A stretch of DNA of 46,863 bases from Moritella dasanensis ArB 0140 (GTDB lineage: Bacteria; Pseudomonadota; Gammaproteobacteria; Enterobacterales; Moritellaceae). The stretch is taken from positions 1-46,863 of the forward strand of contig NZ_AKXQ01000034.1 in assembly GCF_000276805.1 (NCBI RefSeq), given 5' to 3'. Both the position numbers and the translations under genes were made by a program. Positions 33,883 to 43,053 of the stretch are shown piece after piece. A model generated the notes under the pieces. The model worked only from the letters and a program-made list of their open reading frames with translations. It searched no databases and was not told where the DNA came from. Positions within the stretch are counted from its first letter, which is position 1. Every line of letters begins with the position of its first letter.

Positions 33883-36051
33883 CTATAGAGCCTGCAATCT
33901 AGCGTAAGATACTACCAACCATTTGCTGCCGAGTTGATCAAACTCAATTTGAATGCGGCATTGCGGGCCACTGCCTTCATAGTTCATCACAATACCTTCA
34001 CCAAATTTAGCGTGTAATACGCGCTGACCTAATTGATAACCGGTCGACTCAAATGACATTTTTTCAGAACCCGCACTAAAACGCCCAAACTGGGTTGGTT
34101 GGCGGATTTGAGTTTTCAAACGGATCTCTTCAATGTACTTTTCTGGTATTTCACGGATGAAACGTGATGGACGGTGATTCATCTCTTTACCGTATAAACG
34201 ACGTGACTCTGCATAACTGATATAGAGCTTCTTCATGGCGCGGGTAATACCGACATAACAAAGACGACGTTCTTCTTCCATACGGCCTGCTTCTTCTGTC
34301 GATTGTTGACTTGGGAACATACCTTCTTCGACACCGACCATGAAGACCACGGGGAACTCCAGACCTTTCGCCGAGTGTAATGTCATCAATTGCACAGCAT
34401 CTTCAAATTCATCCGCTTGGCCTTCTGCAGATTCTAATACTGCAAAGGCTAAAAATGCCGATAACTCGGTCATTTCTTCACTGTCATCGGGGATCTTAAA
34501 ACCACGGGCAGCAGAAACCAGTTCGTCTAAGTTCTCAATACGGGATTGGGCTTTCTCGCCTTTTTCCAGCTGGTACATAGATTTCAGGCCAGAATGTAAT
34601 ACCACATGATCGATTTGTTCATGCAGGGCTAACTCAGCAACATCGTTATCCAGTTCGGTGATCAGCTCAACAAACTTACGGATCGAACTTGCTGCGCGAC
34701 CGGCAATCAAATTGTTATCAAGTAAATAGATCGCGGCTTGCCACAAGGTTGAGCCCTGCTCGCGGCTTGCATCGCGTAATAATGACAACGCGCGATCACC
34801 AATACCACGTGTGGGTTTATTGACGACGCGTTCAAATGCCGCGTCATCATCGCGGTTATTCTTCAAACGCATATACGCCATCGCATCTTTCACTTCAAGA
34901 CGCGCGAAGAAACGCAGTCCACCATAGATACGATAAGCGAGTTGTTCTTGTAATAACGCATCTTCCACCACGCGAGACTGAGCATTACTGCGGTATAAGA
35001 TCGCGCAGTCACTGAGTGAACCGCCTTTATCTTGCCATTCTTTAATCCGGCCAACGACAAAACGTGCTTCATCGACTTCATTGAATGACGCATACAAGGA
35101 GATCGGCTCGCCTTCGTTGTCTTCGGTCCATAATTCTTTGCCCATACGCTCGCTGTTATTGACGATAAGCGCATTAGCGGCATTCAAAATATTGCTGCTC
35201 GAACGGTAGTTCTGCTCAAGTTTAATGGTTTTTGAACCTTTAAAGTCTGTTAAGAAGCGTTGGATGTTGGCCACTTGCGCGCCACGCCAGCCATAAATAG
35301 ACTGATCATCATCACCCACGATCATCAAGTTACCGCGATCACCCGTTAACATACGTAACCACGCATATTGGATGTTATTGGTATCTTGGAATTCGTCTAC
35401 TAGGATGTTAGAAAAACGCTCTTGGTAATGAGTTAAAATATGTGGTTTGTTCAACCAAAGTTCATGTGATCGTAATAACAGCTCACCGAAATCGACTAAA
35501 CCAGCACGATCACACGATTCTTGATAGGCTTGATAAATCTTGATCCAGGTACGTTCAATTGGATCATAGGCCTGTAAATGTTCAGGGCGTAAACCTTCAT
35601 CTTTTTTACCGCCGATATACCACATTGCCTGTTTTGCTGGCCACTGCTTTTCATCCAAATTCATGGCTTTGATCAAACGTTTTAATAAACGCAGTTGATC
35701 GTCACTGTCGATAATTTGAAATTCAGCGGGCAAACCCGCATCCAAATGGTGAGCGCGTAATAGACGGTGAGCGATACCATGGAAGGTACCAATCCACATG
35801 CCTTGCTGGCGGCCTTTTAATAGCTTATCAACACGGCCACGCATTTCTGCGGCGGCTTTATTGGTAAAGGTTACTGCTAATAAAGAATAAGGTGAGCAGT
35901 CTTCCACCTGCATTAACCAAGCTAAGCGATGTACCAATACTCTGGTTTTGCCACTACCTGCGCCAGCTAACACCAGCATGCTTGATGGTGGCGCCGCAAC
36001 GGCATTACGCTGCTCATCATTGAGGCCGTCCAGTAAGAGAGATACATCCAT
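33883..36051 (-). CDS. uvrD: DNA helicase II UvrD
   Basis: The 722-residue SF1A helicase is complete, with MDVSLLLDGLNDEQRNAVAAP, Walker A GAGSGKTRVL, motif II DEFQDTNNIQY, motif III DDDQSIYGWRGA, QNYRSS, LMTLHSAKGLEFPVVF and YVGITRAMKKLYIS. The C-terminal region ends with the UvrD-type VLHAKFGEGIVMNYEGSG Tudor-like domain. It removes UvrC and incised oligomers in excision repair and unwinds nicked DNA in mismatch repair. A LexA box lies 18-33 bp upstream. The length matches E. coli UvrD (720), not Rep. Confidence 0.96.
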   Translation of the reverse strand: MDVSLLLDGLNDEQRNAVAAPPSSMLVLAGAGSGKTRVLVHRLAWLMQVEDCSPYSLLAVTFTNKAAAEMRGRVDKLLKGRQQGMWIGTFHGIAHRLLRAHHLDAGLPAEFQIIDSDDQLRLLKRLIKAMNLDEKQWPAKQAMWYIGGKKDEGLRPEHLQAYDPIERTWIKIYQAYQESCDRAGLVDFGELLLRSHELWLNKPHILTHYQERFSNILVDEFQDTNNIQYAWLRMLTGDRGNLMIVGDDDQSIYGWRGAQVANIQRFLTDFKGSKTIKLEQNYRSSSNILNAANALIVNNSERMGKELWTEDNEGEPISLYASFNEVDEARFVVGRIKEWQDKGGSLSDCAILYRSNAQSRVVEDALLQEQLAYRIYGGLRFFARLEVKDAMAYMRLKNNRDDDAAFERVVNKPTRGIGDRALSLLRDASREQGSTLWQAAIYLLDNNLIAGRAASSIRKFVELITELDNDVAELALHEQIDHVVLHSGLKSMYQLEKGEKAQSRIENLDELVSAARGFKIPDDSEEMTELSAFLAFAVLESAEGQADEFEDAVQLMTLHSAKGLEFPVVFMVGVEEGMFPSQQSTEEAGRMEEERRLCYVGITRAMKKLYISYAESRRLYGKEMNHRPSRFIREIPEKYIEEIRLKTQIRQPTQFGRFSAGSEKMSFESTGYQLGQRVLHAKFGEGIVMNYEGSGPQCRIQIEFDQLGSKWLVVSYARLQAL

Positions 36052-36068
36052 AATTTAGTCACCTTAGA

Positions 36069-36084
36069 CTGTATATTTAATCAG
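36069..36084. promoter_or_regulatory. LexA (SOS) box of uvrD
   Basis: CTGTATATTTAATCAG fits CTG-n10-CAG with an AT-rich middle. It is close to the recalled E. coli uvrD box (CTGTATATATACCCAG). It lies just before the uvrD ATG, so LexA would block the promoter until DNA damage. Confidence 0.82.
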
Positions 36085-36097
36085 TAGAATAAAAGGA

Positions 36098-36814
36098 TTA
36101 TAACAGGCTTGTTAATTCATCCAAGTGCGTTATTTCAATATCGGGTAAATGACTGGTTCTGTTACTCGTCATTAACGATTGTTGTTGATCATTAAACCAA
36201 GCAGACATGAAGCCATTAGTGATTGCACCGGCCACATCAGACTTAAGGTGATCGCCCACATGGAGAATATGTTGCGGTGGTAATGCTAGCGTTTCTGCCG
36301 CCAGGGTAAATAAATCCGGATACGGTTTCATTCTCAAGCCATTACCCGGTTTTATTACGGCGGTAAAAAAAGGCGTTAGGCCAATTTTATCGGTATCGAC
36401 ATTGCCATTGGTTACCGCAATTAACGGGATCTTACTGGCGAGTTCAGCTAATACAGTAAAGGTATTTTCTGGTACCACAAAGTCACTACGTACGGCCAGC
36501 ACTTGCTTAAAAATATCTTCAGCCACTGCACGTGCATCTTGATCGCTATAACCATGACGTAAAAATAACGCAGTTAAACAAGCAACGCGGATCGCACTGA
36601 CATCATGAATTAAGCTCGGCTGTTGATGTATCACGTGGCGTTTTAACTGCGCCCAAGTATTATCATCTAAATGTCTGATGTGTGGATATTGACTGCGTAA
36701 ATGCATGTGCATCCAAGCCTCGGCCCGACGTACGACCGGACCGTTATCATATAAGGTATCGTCAAGATCAAAACTCATGGCTTTAATCTGTTGTAATCGT
36801 CGATAGAATTTCAT
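36098..36814 (-). CDS. yigB: HAD phosphatase YigB (flavin pathway)
   Basis: The 238-residue HAD protein carries motif I FDLDDTLYDN near residue 16, motif II AVTNGN near 137, a lysine in the KPYPDLF segment near 165, and motif IV HVGDHLKSDVAGA. In E. coli YigB dephosphorylates 5-amino-6-(5-phosphoribitylamino)uracil, a riboflavin step. It shares its boundary with xerC (1-bp overlap at 36814) and precedes uvrD, the standard dapF-DUF484-xerC-yigB-uvrD order. Confidence 0.9.
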   Translation of the reverse strand: MKFYRRLQQIKAMSFDLDDTLYDNGPVVRRAEAWMHMHLRSQYPHIRHLDDNTWAQLKRHVIHQQPSLIHDVSAIRVACLTALFLRHGYSDQDARAVAEDIFKQVLAVRSDFVVPENTFTVLAELASKIPLIAVTNGNVDTDKIGLTPFFTAVIKPGNGLRMKPYPDLFTLAAETLALPPQHILHVGDHLKSDVAGAITNGFMSAWFNDQQQSLMTSNRTSHLPDIEITHLDELTSLL

Positions 36815-37818
36815 TAATCCTCCCTGTTCTTTTTCTTTGCGCGAGGGTGAGCGGCATCATACACTTTGGCCAGATGTTGAAAATCTAAACTGGTGTAGAT
36901 CTGCGTCGTACTGATACTCGCATGCCCTAATAGTTCCTGAACCGCACGCAAATCACCGCTTGATTCAAGCATATGCGTGGCAAACGAATGACGTAATTTA
37001 TGCGGGTGAACATGACTCGTTAATGTTTGCTGTTGCCCCCACTTCGCCATACGACTTTGCACACTGCGATGCGAGATCCGACGGCGCAATTGACTGACAA
37101 ATAATGCTGGCTGCGCACTATCGGCATATTCACCACGTACGGCGAGCCATTCTTTTAATGCGGTAATAGCGACACTGCCAATGGGTAACTGGCGCTGTTT
37201 ATCACCTTTACCAATGACCCGCATGGTTTTATCAGCTAATTTAACGTCTTTTAAGTCCAAGTTAACCAGCTCGTCTAACCGTAAACCTGCCGAGTACATT
37301 AATTCCATCATGGCTTTATCACGCAACACTAAAAACGGAGTGTCTTTTTCTTCCGCGTTGGATACCGCGAGTAATTGATTAATTTCATCAACATCCAGAT
37401 TTTTGGGTAATGATTTATGTTGTCGTGGTGCTGATACACCTTTCGCGGGATTGGCACTCAAATCACCTTGCAGCACCAAGTAATCACAGAAACTGCGCAA
37501 GGCTGACAATTTTGTCGCCAGACTGCGAGGCGATAAACCCAGTTTATGATTTAAGGTCGCTAATTTACGTACTTGGGACGCATCCAGCGCACGCCATTCC
37601 GTGATCGGAAACGTCAGCATTTGCTCGGCGAATAAGGTCAAATGGCGGCGATAGTTACGCGCAGTATGCAGACTCAATTGTCGCTCACTGGTGATATAAC
37701 GTAAAAACCGTTCAATTGGTTTCAACAACTGCACAGGTAAATCAAGTTGTATAGGTAGATCGCATGGTGCAGGTAAGTCATTACCTGCAGCGATATTATT
37801 TTTTGATGGCGTTGTCAC
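36814..37818 (-). CDS. xerC: Site-specific tyrosine recombinase XerC
   Basis: The 334-residue frame includes the SAM-like DNA-binding domain (ERFLRYITSERQLSLHTARN) and the catalytic set: AGLRLDEL (R), GKGDKQRQ (K), HKLRHSFATHM (HxxR), LLGHAS and IYTSL (nucleophile Y). With XerD it resolves chromosome dimers at dif during division. A GTG at 37818 is the longest start, overlapping DUF484 by 23 bp, and gives about 28 residues more than usual. A GTG or TTG nearer LPVQLLKPIERF would give the family's length of roughly 300. I keep the longer frame but doubt its first residues. Confidence 0.94.
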   Translation of the reverse strand: MTTPSKNNIAAGNDLPAPCDLPIQLDLPVQLLKPIERFLRYITSERQLSLHTARNYRRHLTLFAEQMLTFPITEWRALDASQVRKLATLNHKLGLSPRSLATKLSALRSFCDYLVLQGDLSANPAKGVSAPRQHKSLPKNLDVDEINQLLAVSNAEEKDTPFLVLRDKAMMELMYSAGLRLDELVNLDLKDVKLADKTMRVIGKGDKQRQLPIGSVAITALKEWLAVRGEYADSAQPALFVSQLRRRISHRSVQSRMAKWGQQQTLTSHVHPHKLRHSFATHMLESSGDLRAVQELLGHASISTTQIYTSLDFQHLAKVYDAAHPRAKKKNRED

Positions 37819-38521
37819 GTAAAGGCATCAGTTGCGGTAACAGGGTAGAGATAATGCGGCAAAGCTGACCTAACAGCAAGTTATCCATGCCCGCTTGATA
37901 ATGATCGGCGTTGGCACTACCGATAGCAAGTAACCCATATTCGCCACGCTCACCCAATGCCATTAAGGCCACGGAGTTAACCAAGGCATCTTGGCCAAAC
38001 AGTAAGGCTTTATCGACACCAGCCACAGGACCAAAATAATGATCACCACCGGCAAACTGTTGCTGACGAATACGCACTAACTGTCCCGCTGAAATCGCCA
38101 GCGGATAATATTGCGATTTAAGATGAAAATAAGCTTCATTCAGATGTAAATTAACCGCAGCCAAAGGCAGTTGCGATTGAATTTGAGTCACCAGAATACG
38201 CTGCATTTGCATCACCGAAGTACAATTAAACAAGGCCGTATAAATATCTGCATAGATACGAAATAATTTATCGTTATCGGCAGCAATCGCCACTAACTGT
38301 TGTAATTGCTGTTCTAAATCGGCAATACGCTGGCGTTGACGCTCTAACCTTAGCGTCACCAAAGACACGCTGCCTTGGGCACCATGAGAGATAGGTAAGG
38401 AATCGACTAAGTCATTATTACGCACAAAAAAATCTGGATCCGCCTGCAGAAAGGCAATCACATCTTGCTCTGTCATCACAGCCGGCTCCGCGATCAACAT
38501 TGGCACTGCAACGTCGATCAT
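37796..38521 (-). CDS. yigA: DUF484 family protein (YigA)
   Basis: The 241-residue protein shows the DUF484 pattern. [23 protein letters not shown] near the N-terminus is followed by [19 protein letters not shown] (a short coiled coil) and a GAF-like domain (AALMAL-type [21 protein letters not shown]). The function is unknown; it is always found between dapF and xerC. Its ATG overlaps the dapF stop by 4 bp (ATGA) and its end overlaps the xerC start, so all three are co-transcribed. Confidence 0.88.
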   Translation of the reverse strand: MIDVAVPMLIAEPAVMTEQDVIAFLQADPDFFVRNNDLVDSLPISHGAQGSVSLVTLRLERQRQRIADLEQQLQQLVAIAADNDKLFRIYADIYTALFNCTSVMQMQRILVTQIQSQLPLAAVNLHLNEAYFHLKSQYYPLAISAGQLVRIRQQQFAGGDHYFGPVAGVDKALLFGQDALVNSVALMALGERGEYGLLAIGSANADHYQAGMDNLLLGQLCRIISTLLPQLMPLRDNAIKK

Positions 38522-39348
38522 ATATTAATTTGTCCATCGTATACATGTGTTGCAGGACCCGTCATGAATACCGGTGTACCTGGACCTCGCCATGCTATTT
38601 GTAATTTACCGCCAGGCAGTTCAATACACACATCTTGACCCAGTTTACCTTGTAATTGACCGACAACTGCAGCCGCACAAGCACCCGTACCACACGCTTG
38701 AGTTTCACCGACACCGCGTTCATATACCCGTAACTTGGCATGATCGGGCGACATGACTTGCATAAAGCCAGCATTTACTCGGTTAGGAAAACGCTCGTGA
38801 TGCGCGATCGCATGACCAAGATCAGCCAACGGTGCCGACTCGATATCATCGACTAAAGTAACACAATGCGGGTTACCCACAGACACCGCCCCACAAAATA
38901 CCGTGCTGTCTAATGCCCGTAAAATATAGGTTTTTTCTTGTTGTTTAGCACGAAACGGAATTTTATCAGGGGCCAATTCAGGCACCCCCATATTCACCGT
39001 GATCTGACCATCGTATTCAACCTGTAAAGAAATTTTACCGCCACTGGTACTTACCGCGATCTTACTCTTATTGGTTAAACCTTTATGACGCACAAAACTA
39101 GCAAAACAACGCGCACCATTGCCACACTGCTCTACTTCGCTGCCATCGGCATTAAAAATACGATAATGAAAATCAAGATCAGGGTCATAGGGCGCTTCTA
39201 CCACTAACAGTTGATCAAAGCCAATACCGGTATTTCTATCCGCCAAACGACGGATATTGTCATTATTAAAGAATACATTTTGGGTCACACAGTCAACAAC
39301 CATGAAATCATTACCCAAACCGTGCATCTTGGAAAACTGTATAAACAT
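38518..39348 (-). CDS. dapF: Diaminopimelate epimerase
   Basis: The 276-residue enzyme has the two catalytic cysteine segments [10 protein letters not shown] near residue 78 and [14 protein letters not shown] near 220. It also has the opening [15 protein letters not shown] and the [13 protein letters not shown] loop. It interconverts LL- and meso-diaminopimelate for lysine and peptidoglycan synthesis. The length is standard. It lies after lysA and overlaps DUF484, so two successive steps of the DAP-lysine route share a transcript. Confidence 0.97.
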   Translation of the reverse strand: MFIQFSKMHGLGNDFMVVDCVTQNVFFNNDNIRRLADRNTGIGFDQLLVVEAPYDPDLDFHYRIFNADGSEVEQCGNGARCFASFVRHKGLTNKSKIAVSTSGGKISLQVEYDGQITVNMGVPELAPDKIPFRAKQQEKTYILRALDSTVFCGAVSVGNPHCVTLVDDIESAPLADLGHAIAHHERFPNRVNAGFMQVMSPDHAKLRVYERGVGETQACGTGACAAAVVGQLQGKLGQDVCIELPGGKLQIAWRGPGTPVFMTGPATHVYDGQINI

Positions 39349-39406
39349 ATGAACCTGTAACCTTTATTTCATTCAGTAGGTAAACTAATATTACGCAGGT
39401 AAACGA

Positions 39407-40663
39407 CTATTGTGCTGGCAAAATCGCTTCGTCTTTCCAGATCTCTGCCAGTTCTTCTCGGCGACGAACTAAATGCGCCACATCACCATCTACCATCACT
39501 TCAGCAGGTCGGCTACGAGAATTATAGTTCGAACTCATCGTTGAACCATAAGCACCGGCAGAACGTACAACAATATAATCATCCATAGCGATGGTTAAAT
39601 CACGGTTCTTACCTAAGAAATCACCGGTTTCACAAATAGGACCAACAACGTCATAGTTGCGAGATTCACGCACTAACGATTTATTCACTGGTGCAATCGC
39701 TTGCCATGCGCTGTATAACGCTGGACGAATAAGATCGTTCATTGCGGCATCGACGATAGCAAAGTTTTTATGTTCAGTAAGTTTTATATACTCAACTTTA
39801 CTCACCAACACACCGGCATTCGCCATGATCGCACGACCAGGTTCAAAAATAAGCGCCAGTTTGCGACCCGCTAACTTATCTTTTAATGCCTGAGCATACT
39901 CTGCTGGTAATGGTGGCGTTTCGCCTTCATAAGGCACACCTAAACCGCCGCCCACATCAAGGTGCGCAAGCACAATACCTTGAGATGACAGTTTATCAAT
40001 CAATACCAATAACTTATCTACGGCTTCTAAAAACGGTGAAAGCTCAGTTAACTGAGAACCAATATGACAATCAACACCGTTTAATTTAATGCCCGGCATT
40101 TTACTCGCCGCTTGGTAAACACCTTCAGCAAGATCGATATCGATACCGAATTTATTTTCTTTTAAACCGGTTGAAATATACGGGTGCGTACCAGCATCAA
40201 TATTCGGATTAACACGGATAGATATTGGCGCTTGAACACCTCGGCTTATCGCAATTTCATTAATGCGTTCTAATTCAGATGTAGATTCAACATTGAAACA
40301 ATGAATTTGATGATCGAGTGCTAAATTGATTTCAGCTACCGTTTTACCGACACCCGAGAACACCACTTTGCTTGGATCACCACCGGCCGCAATCACCCGT
40401 AGCAATTCACCACCAGAGACAATATCAAAACCTGAACCTAAACGCGCCATCACGTTAAGCACTGCAATATTCGAATTAGCCTTTACCGCATAACAAACCA
40501 AGTGCGGGTGCTCACCAGCGGCGTCATTAAATGCATGCCAATGGCGTTCAATTGTCGCTCGGCTATATACATAAGTTGGCGTACCAAATTTTTCTGCAAC
40601 GTCTGCAATCGCACACTGTTCTGCAAATAACTGGCCATCATCCTGATAATTAAAATAATCCAA
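39407..40663 (-). CDS. lysA: Diaminopimelate decarboxylase
   Basis: The predicted protein has 418 residues. PLP-enzyme features are CYAVKANSN (Schiff-base lysine), HIGSQL, GGGLGVPY, FEPGRAI and the CETGDFLG catalytic loop. It converts meso-DAP to lysine. The open frame begins at ATG 40705, but a TTG at 40663 has AAGGAA 8 bases upstream and gives the usual DYFNYQDDGQLFAE start of this family, so I prefer it. It is followed by dapF and preceded by lptM. Confidence 0.93.
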   Translation of the reverse strand: MDYFNYQDDGQLFAEQCAIADVAEKFGTPTYVYSRATIERHWHAFNDAAGEHPHLVCYAVKANSNIAVLNVMARLGSGFDIVSGGELLRVIAAGGDPSKVVFSGVGKTVAEINLALDHQIHCFNVESTSELERINEIAISRGVQAPISIRVNPNIDAGTHPYISTGLKENKFGIDIDLAEGVYQAASKMPGIKLNGVDCHIGSQLTELSPFLEAVDKLLVLIDKLSSQGIVLAHLDVGGGLGVPYEGETPPLPAEYAQALKDKLAGRKLALIFEPGRAIMANAGVLVSKVEYIKLTEHKNFAIVDAAMNDLIRPALYSAWQAIAPVNKSLVRESRNYDVVGPICETGDFLGKNRDLTIAMDDYIVVRSAGAYGSTMSSNYNSRSRPAEVMVDGDVAHLVRRREELAEIWKDEAILPAQ

Positions 40664-40729
40664 TGCTCTATTCCTTTTCTTTAATTCGTAAACACATCCA
40701 TTCATTGCCCATCATGTGACAATGTTTGT

Positions 40730-40945
40730 TTATTCCGCTTCACTGCTTGGCGTCTTACTCGCCACATTATTATCAACACTATTATCCACACTTTGCGCTG
40801 CTGGTGTCGCGACTGACTTGGCCTTCGGGGCATCACGTCCTGTTCCTGGCGCATATAAAGGACCCGAAATACCACAACCACTCAGCAAGCTAGCACTAAA
40901 TAACAAGGCTAATGTAATAAATGTTGTTTTTCTTACTTGGCTCAT
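40730..40945 (-). CDS. lptM: LPS-translocon maturation lipoprotein LptM (YifL)
   Basis: The 71-residue lipoprotein precursor has a lipobox LLSGC at about residues 20-24. The conserved mature start CGISGPLYAPG compares with CGLKGPLYFP in E. coli YifL. The rest is a low-complexity Ala/Ser/Asp tail. LptM helps LptD form its correct disulphides during assembly with LptE in the outer membrane. It starts at ATG 40945, divergent from cyaY, and is followed by lysA. The gene order cyaY-lptM-lysA-dapF is the Vibrio arrangement. Confidence 0.9.
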   Translation of the reverse strand: MSQVRKTTFITLALLFSASLLSGCGISGPLYAPGTGRDAPKAKSVATPAAQSVDNSVDNNVASKTPSSEAE

Positions 40946-41021
40946 AACCGACTCAATGATAAATTAATTCTATCCCTTATAATCGCACTGACAAAATTAA
41001 AAGCAATAGGATTAATAAAAA

Positions 41022-41333
41022 ATGACTGATTCAGAATTCCACGAACAAGTAGATGAACTATTAATTAGCTTTGAAGAGATCATTGATGACAGTGATGTTG
41101 AGCTCGATTATGAAAACAGCAACAGTATTTTGACTTTATACTGCCGTGATGGTTCGCAAATCATTTTGAACAAACAAGCACCATTACATCAGATTTGGGT
41201 AGCAACGAAAGCCAATGGCCATCATTTTGCATTAATTAATGATACTTGGATAGATAATCGCACCCAGCAATCATTATCAGTCGTGTTGACTGAAGCGGTT
41301 AAAAATCAAGGCGGTGAAGACGTTAGTTTTTAA
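41022..41333 (+). CDS. cyaY: Frataxin-like iron protein CyaY
   Basis: The 103-residue protein opens with acidic helix 1 (MTDSEFHEQVDELLISFEEI, then IDDSDVELDYENSN). The frataxin strands ILTLYCRDGSQIILNKQAPLHQIWVA and GHHFALINDTWID follow. CyaY binds iron and tunes Fe-S cluster assembly by IscS. It stands alone, divergent from lptM. Confidence 0.95.
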   Translation: MTDSEFHEQVDELLISFEEIIDDSDVELDYENSNSILTLYCRDGSQIILNKQAPLHQIWVATKANGHHFALINDTWIDNRTQQSLSVVLTEAVKNQGGEDVSF

Positions 41334-41466
41334 CGTGAAGTGAATACCAACGGCGTAAATAAAGCAACATTGACGTAGTTGGTATGATCTCAATAGTAGT
41401 GCTGCTGATTTTATTGGTCTTATGAATACCATCACGCTAATGCTGTTATCGCTAAATTTTAGGCAA

Positions 41467-41781
41467 AGAAAAAGGCCGCACTAGATGACTAATGCGGCCT
41501 TTTTACGTTGTCGTAATAGCTCATATCCTTGAACTTATTGTGCTCCCTGCACTTAGACGTTTTTACCTAATCCGTTAGGTGATTTACTTTTCCCCAATCC
41601 TTTGAGTTGTTCCTTTTGGCAATCCTAGCCTAACAAGTCATCCTAACCTGTTTCTCATCTCCGTCCTGGAGGTGTCCTTTATTCACTCTAAATCCGTGAG
41701 TGCTATCCTTGTAATCCACCACATCCTTGCGGTTTCAGTAGAGGGCCAAGTCATCATCCTGATGAACTTCCTGCGTCTCTG
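41467..41781 (-). ncRNA. csrB: CsrB-family CsrA-sequestering RNA, copy 1
   Basis: The minus strand carries 17 GGA triplets in about 275 nt before its terminator, many as AGGA or CGGA in loops of small stems. One example is ACCTAA-cgga-TTAGGT; another, less perfect, is CTCCAGGACGGAG. It shares AAAGGACACCTCCAGGA with copy 2 and, as I recall, with E. coli CsrB. It ends in the hairpin 41469-41480/41493-41504 with a U-tract. A TATATT lies near 41788-41793, so transcription would start near 41781. Such RNAs bind many CsrA dimers and relieve CsrA repression. Both ends are inferred. Confidence 0.9.
41469..41504. terminator. Terminator shared by csrB copy 1 and possibly cyaY
   Basis: AAAAAGGCCGCA (41469-41480) pairs with TGCGGCCTTTTT (41493-41504) with a 12-base loop. 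A- and T-runs at the stem base allow termination in both directions. Confidence 0.9.
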
Positions 41782-42050
41782 GAAACAAATATAACAAATC
41801 TAGAAACAATAAATAGCGATAAAAAACAAATTTAATTAGTGCTAAAACACTAACTTTTCAGTGCAAATCGCTACAAATACCGTGAGAATAGGCTGTAAGC
41901 CTTGTATATCAAGAAATAAAAACATTCACTACCTAAGATCACCCCTGAATATAAGTACGATGTCCCGCAACATGAATAGTCGATCTCTTACACGCCAATG
42001 TCAGTGGATAAACTCACCGCCTATATCATGTAAATCAGCAGCAGTTTATT

Positions 42051-42066
42051 TGTGATCGAGATCACT
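42051..42066. promoter_or_regulatory. Near-perfect CRP site upstream of csrB copy 1
   Basis: TGTGATCGAGATCACT matches TGTGA-n6-TCACA at nine of ten positions. It lies between the end of the qnr-like gene and the csrB copy 1 promoter, about 275 bp before the inferred start. CRP has been reported to influence csrC/csrB expression in E. coli. Its target here is uncertain because of the distance. Confidence 0.6.
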
Positions 42067-42074
42067 CGACCTTA

Positions 42075-42731
42075 TTAATCACCACCAATAATCAATCCAA
42101 AAGGCGCTAATAGTTGTTCCTGCTGCCAGCTACAAATAGTCACACCGTACAAATTAACCCGTCGAGGGTCGAGTCCGGTTAGATCTACATGGCTTAAATT
42201 ACAATGCTGAAGATTAAACTGTGACCAACTTTCTTGAGAAAATTCACCGCGACTCAAATCAGAGCCCTGTAAGGAGGCGCCGACTAAATTACAACCAGTC
42301 CAGCGGTTTTCATACAAGTCACATTTTTCCAGTCGCTGATCTGCAAGGTTGGCATAACTCAAATTACATTGGGTTATATAAACAGAACAAAAGAAGATTT
42401 TTTGGGTAATATAATTAGCAAAACTGGCACGACTAAAATCGACACCCTTTAAATTACAGCCTCGAAATTCACTACCAAAACACTCAGCACCAATGAACCT
42501 ACTCATATTTAAGTCGCAATTTTTAAAACTCGCGCCTTTCAAGTCAGCATAATCAAAACAGCAACCGCTGATATCCCCTTGCTCGATAAATTTACAATCA
42601 ATAAACTCAGCATCACTTAACTGGGCATGATTAAAATCACAACGGTAAAATGCACAGCGCGTAAAAATCATTGATTCTAAATCTTGATCGGCAAAATCTG
42701 CTGCAATAAAGGTATTATCGGTCGTCTTCAT
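42075..42731 (-). CDS. Qnr-family pentapeptide-repeat protein (quinolone-resistance type)
   Basis: The 218-residue protein consists almost entirely of A(D/N)LXX/F-type pentapeptide repeats that build a right-handed square beta-helix. It has the Qnr-specific pattern, including the stretch FFCSVYITQCNLSYANL, then LEKCDLYENRW, GASLQGSDLSRGEFS, and the C-terminal capping segment LAPFGLIIGG. The length equals QnrA (218). Qnr proteins bind DNA gyrase and topoisomerase IV and protect them from quinolones. Chromosomal homologues occur in Vibrio, Shewanella and Photobacterium and are thought to be the source of plasmid qnr. No SOS box was seen upstream. It lies between two csrB genes. Confidence 0.9.
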   Translation of the reverse strand: MKTTDNTFIAADFADQDLESMIFTRCAFYRCDFNHAQLSDAEFIDCKFIEQGDISGCCFDYADLKGASFKNCDLNMSRFIGAECFGSEFRGCNLKGVDFSRASFANYITQKIFFCSVYITQCNLSYANLADQRLEKCDLYENRWTGCNLVGASLQGSDLSRGEFSQESWSQFNLQHCNLSHVDLTGLDPRRVNLYGVTICSWQQEQLLAPFGLIIGGD

Positions 42732-43053
42732 AATCTCATTCTCTTGCTCTAATTAGCCTCAGATTACTACCAATACAGCCATCAGACCAAGCACTTTTAT
42801 AACGCTAATGATAAATAAAAACAGGTCATTATAATTGCGATTTTAAGCGCTATAGCGAAGTGCTAGTGAGGGAAAAATGAATCAAATTGAATGGCAGTAG
42901 AATGTTCAATAGCGACGGCGATAAGCCTGGTTAAGCGCGTTAAACATGCATGGGAGTAAATGCACCGGTTCGGCAAGAAATAGTATAATAAAGCAGCAAG
43001 GTAAGTCGTTGACAGGTCGTTAAGAAGAGACGTAAAAATAAAACCGTAGATAA
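42732..43053. other. Intergenic region between qnr-like gene and csrB copy 2
   Basis: No gene, RNA motif or long repeat was recognised. It must contain the promoter of the qnr-like gene at its left end. AGTATAATAAAG near 43000 could be a -10 element on the plus strand, without a clear partner. Confidence 0.4.

Noticed and set aside
41861-42055. A 64-codon plus-strand frame between csrB copy 1 and the qnr-like gene
   Set aside because: No ribosome-binding site or sensible protein pattern; it runs through the csrB upstream region and the CRP site.
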